DNA of 50,313 bases from Nonomuraea terrae (GTDB lineage: Bacteria; Actinomycetota; Actinomycetes; Streptosporangiales; Streptosporangiaceae). The stretch covers positions 1-50,313 of the forward strand of contig NZ_SMKQ01000046.1 in assembly GCF_004348995.1 (NCBI RefSeq), in the 5' to 3' direction. The stretch's first letter is position 1. Each line of letters opens with the position of its first letter. Made by a program: the position numbers and the translations under genes. The notes beneath the pieces were generated by a model. It was not told where the DNA came from. It saw nothing but the letters and a program-made list of their open reading frames with translations, and made no database searches. Positions 49,406-50,313 of this stretch are shown piece by piece.

Positions 49406-50313
49406 TTATTCACTCTGTTCCTCCTGTCCACGAACTTCTTGGCGGGCCCGTCGCACACCCTGCTGGTAGCTGGCCAGCCGGCTGCGCACCCGGTCTGCGG
49501 AGACCGGAAGAGCGGCCGGCGCCGGCCGCTGCGGCTGCGGAGCCTGGGCGGGCTGGCTGGCCGTACCTGGCACCAGGTTGGCTTTGGGGGTGCGCTTGGG
49601 CAGCCCGGCGGCGGTCACGCCGCCGAGACTGGGCTCGCTGGCTTTGGCCGCCGCGCGCCATCCGGCGTCCGCGGCCGTCCGCCACGCTTCCTCCCCAGAG
49701 GGTACGGCTTGCGCGGACGCGGTCTCTCCTCCGCCGTTCGCCTGAGGCTCGGCCTCGCCCTCCGGCCTGCGGAACCACGCCGACTCGACCGAGGCGAAGA
49801 TCGGCAGGAACTCCTCCTGCTCCGCCTCCATCGGCGAGACCTCCACCGAGGGGGCCGGGTCGGGCCTGCGCACGTCGTTCGTCGAGTACGACGGCGGGAC
49901 CGGCGGAGGCGGCGGAGTTTGGAACGCGCCATTACCAGATGGGCCGTCAACGGACGGGAACGAGCCCGTGCCGGGGAACGCGCTCGCATCGAACCCGCCC
50001 GGCGGCCTGCGCCGCGGACCGAGATCGGAGCCGTTGCCGGCCGGTCCCGCGCCGAACGACGGCCGTGGCATGCCCGGCGTGCTGTCGAACGTGCGGGGAC
50101 CCTGACGGGCGGGCCCGCTGTCGAACGCGCCGCTGTTGAAGGGCCCGCCGTTGAGAGAACCGCCGTCGAAGAGACCGCTGGTGGACGGGTCACTGCTCGC
50201 GGGGCCATTGCTCGCGGGGCCACTGTTCGGCGGGCCACTGTTCGGCGGGCCACTGTTCGGCGGGCTGTCCAACGGGCCGCTGTCGAACGGGCTCTGGCGG
50301 GCGGGCCCTGGGG
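49406..50313 (-). CDS. cvnA: C-terminal tail of a CvnA-like sensor kinase (conservon 5), 5' end outside window
   Basis: Only the disordered tail is visible, about 300 residues, entering from the right edge in an open frame. It begins with 15-base repeats coding for N-S-G-P-P type units, continues with Gly/Pro/Ser-rich text, and ends with LPIFASVESAWF, GLPKRTPKANLVPG and RLASYQQGV, the same three motifs as in the tails of the other kinases. That, and its place before roadblock, DUF742 and GTPase genes, identify it. The catalytic part lies beyond the window. Confidence 0.88.
   Translation of the reverse strand, partial: PGPARQSPFDSGPLDSPPNSGPPNSGPPNSGPASNGPASSDPSTSGLFDGGSLNGGPFNSGAFDSGPARQGPRTFDSTPGMPRPSFGAGPAGNGSDLGPRRRPPGGFDASAFPGTGSFPSVDGPSGNGAFQTPPPPPVPPSYSTNDVRRPDPAPSVEVSPMEAEQEEFLPIFASVESAWFRRPEGEAEPQANGGGETASAQAVPSGEEAWRTAADAGWRAAAKASEPSLGGVTAAGLPKRTPKANLVPGTASQPAQAPQPQRPAPAALPVSADRVRSRLASYQQGVRRARQEVRGQEEQSE
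50191..50265 (-). repeat. 15-base tandem repeat in the kinase tail
   Basis: Five units in a row; the last three (50221-50265) are identical copies of CACTGTTCGGCGGGC, and the first two differ at a few bases. In the kinase frame they code for PPNSG-type pentapeptides. Confidence 0.9.

Overview
The window is high-GC DNA with long divergent operons, GTG/TTG starts next to purine-rich Shine-Dalgarno sites, and several conservons (cvn: NIT-domain sensor kinase, roadblock protein, DUF742 protein, small GTPase). This points to a filamentous actinomycete, probably of the Streptomyces or Streptosporangiales type. The genus cannot be fixed from the sequence alone. I saw no rRNA, convincing tRNA, CRISPR array or insertion sequence.

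Layout. (A) 1-21239: the N-terminal part of a cvn kinase (cut by the window edge) diverges from an NMT1/SsuA-type importer (lipoprotein plus two permeases), a hydantoinase/dihydropyrimidinase-like amidohydrolase and a second importer of the same type. A facing operon encodes a methyltransferase, a cyclase-family hydrolase and an MmgE/PrpD protein. A broken O-methyltransferase and a complete conservon follow. The kinase of that conservon again diverges from a third NMT1-type importer, the only one of the three with its own ATPase. (B) 21455-26114: another complete conservon, closed by a hairpin terminator. (C) 26291-35795: a module with an aldehyde dehydrogenase, a GT1 glycosyltransferase, a TetR regulator, a complete PotABCD-like importer, a maltokinase/glucosamine-kinase-like phosphotransferase and a SIS-domain sugar isomerase. 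Three copies of the same near-palindrome lie in its two divergent promoter regions. (D) 35800-37074: a conservon without a kinase. (E) 37309-43056: a glycine-betaine type importer with a double-length permease, plus a choline-dehydrogenase-like GMC oxidoreductase. (F) 43107-48010: an alpha/beta hydrolase whose nucleophile serine is replaced by asparagine, preceded by a tiny leader ORF; a TetR gene divergent from a Drr-type exporter; a MarR gene divergent from a deazaflavin-nitroreductase/hemerythrin fusion. (G) 48017-50313: a fifth conservon, cut by the right edge.

How it may work together. All five conservons lie on the minus strand and sit between metabolic modules. Three diverge directly from an importer operon. 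The three kinase genes whose 5' ends are visible share an upstream element (TGTGYTCMAAT) and a fixed leader (GAGAGGTTGCG, seven bases, GTG). The three complete kinase tails share three short motifs in otherwise disordered sequence. My main inference is that this is a sensory-uptake region in which related membrane-signalling complexes are paired with nutrient importers. The second theme is a TetR-controlled amino-sugar/polyamine-like uptake and modification module in region C.
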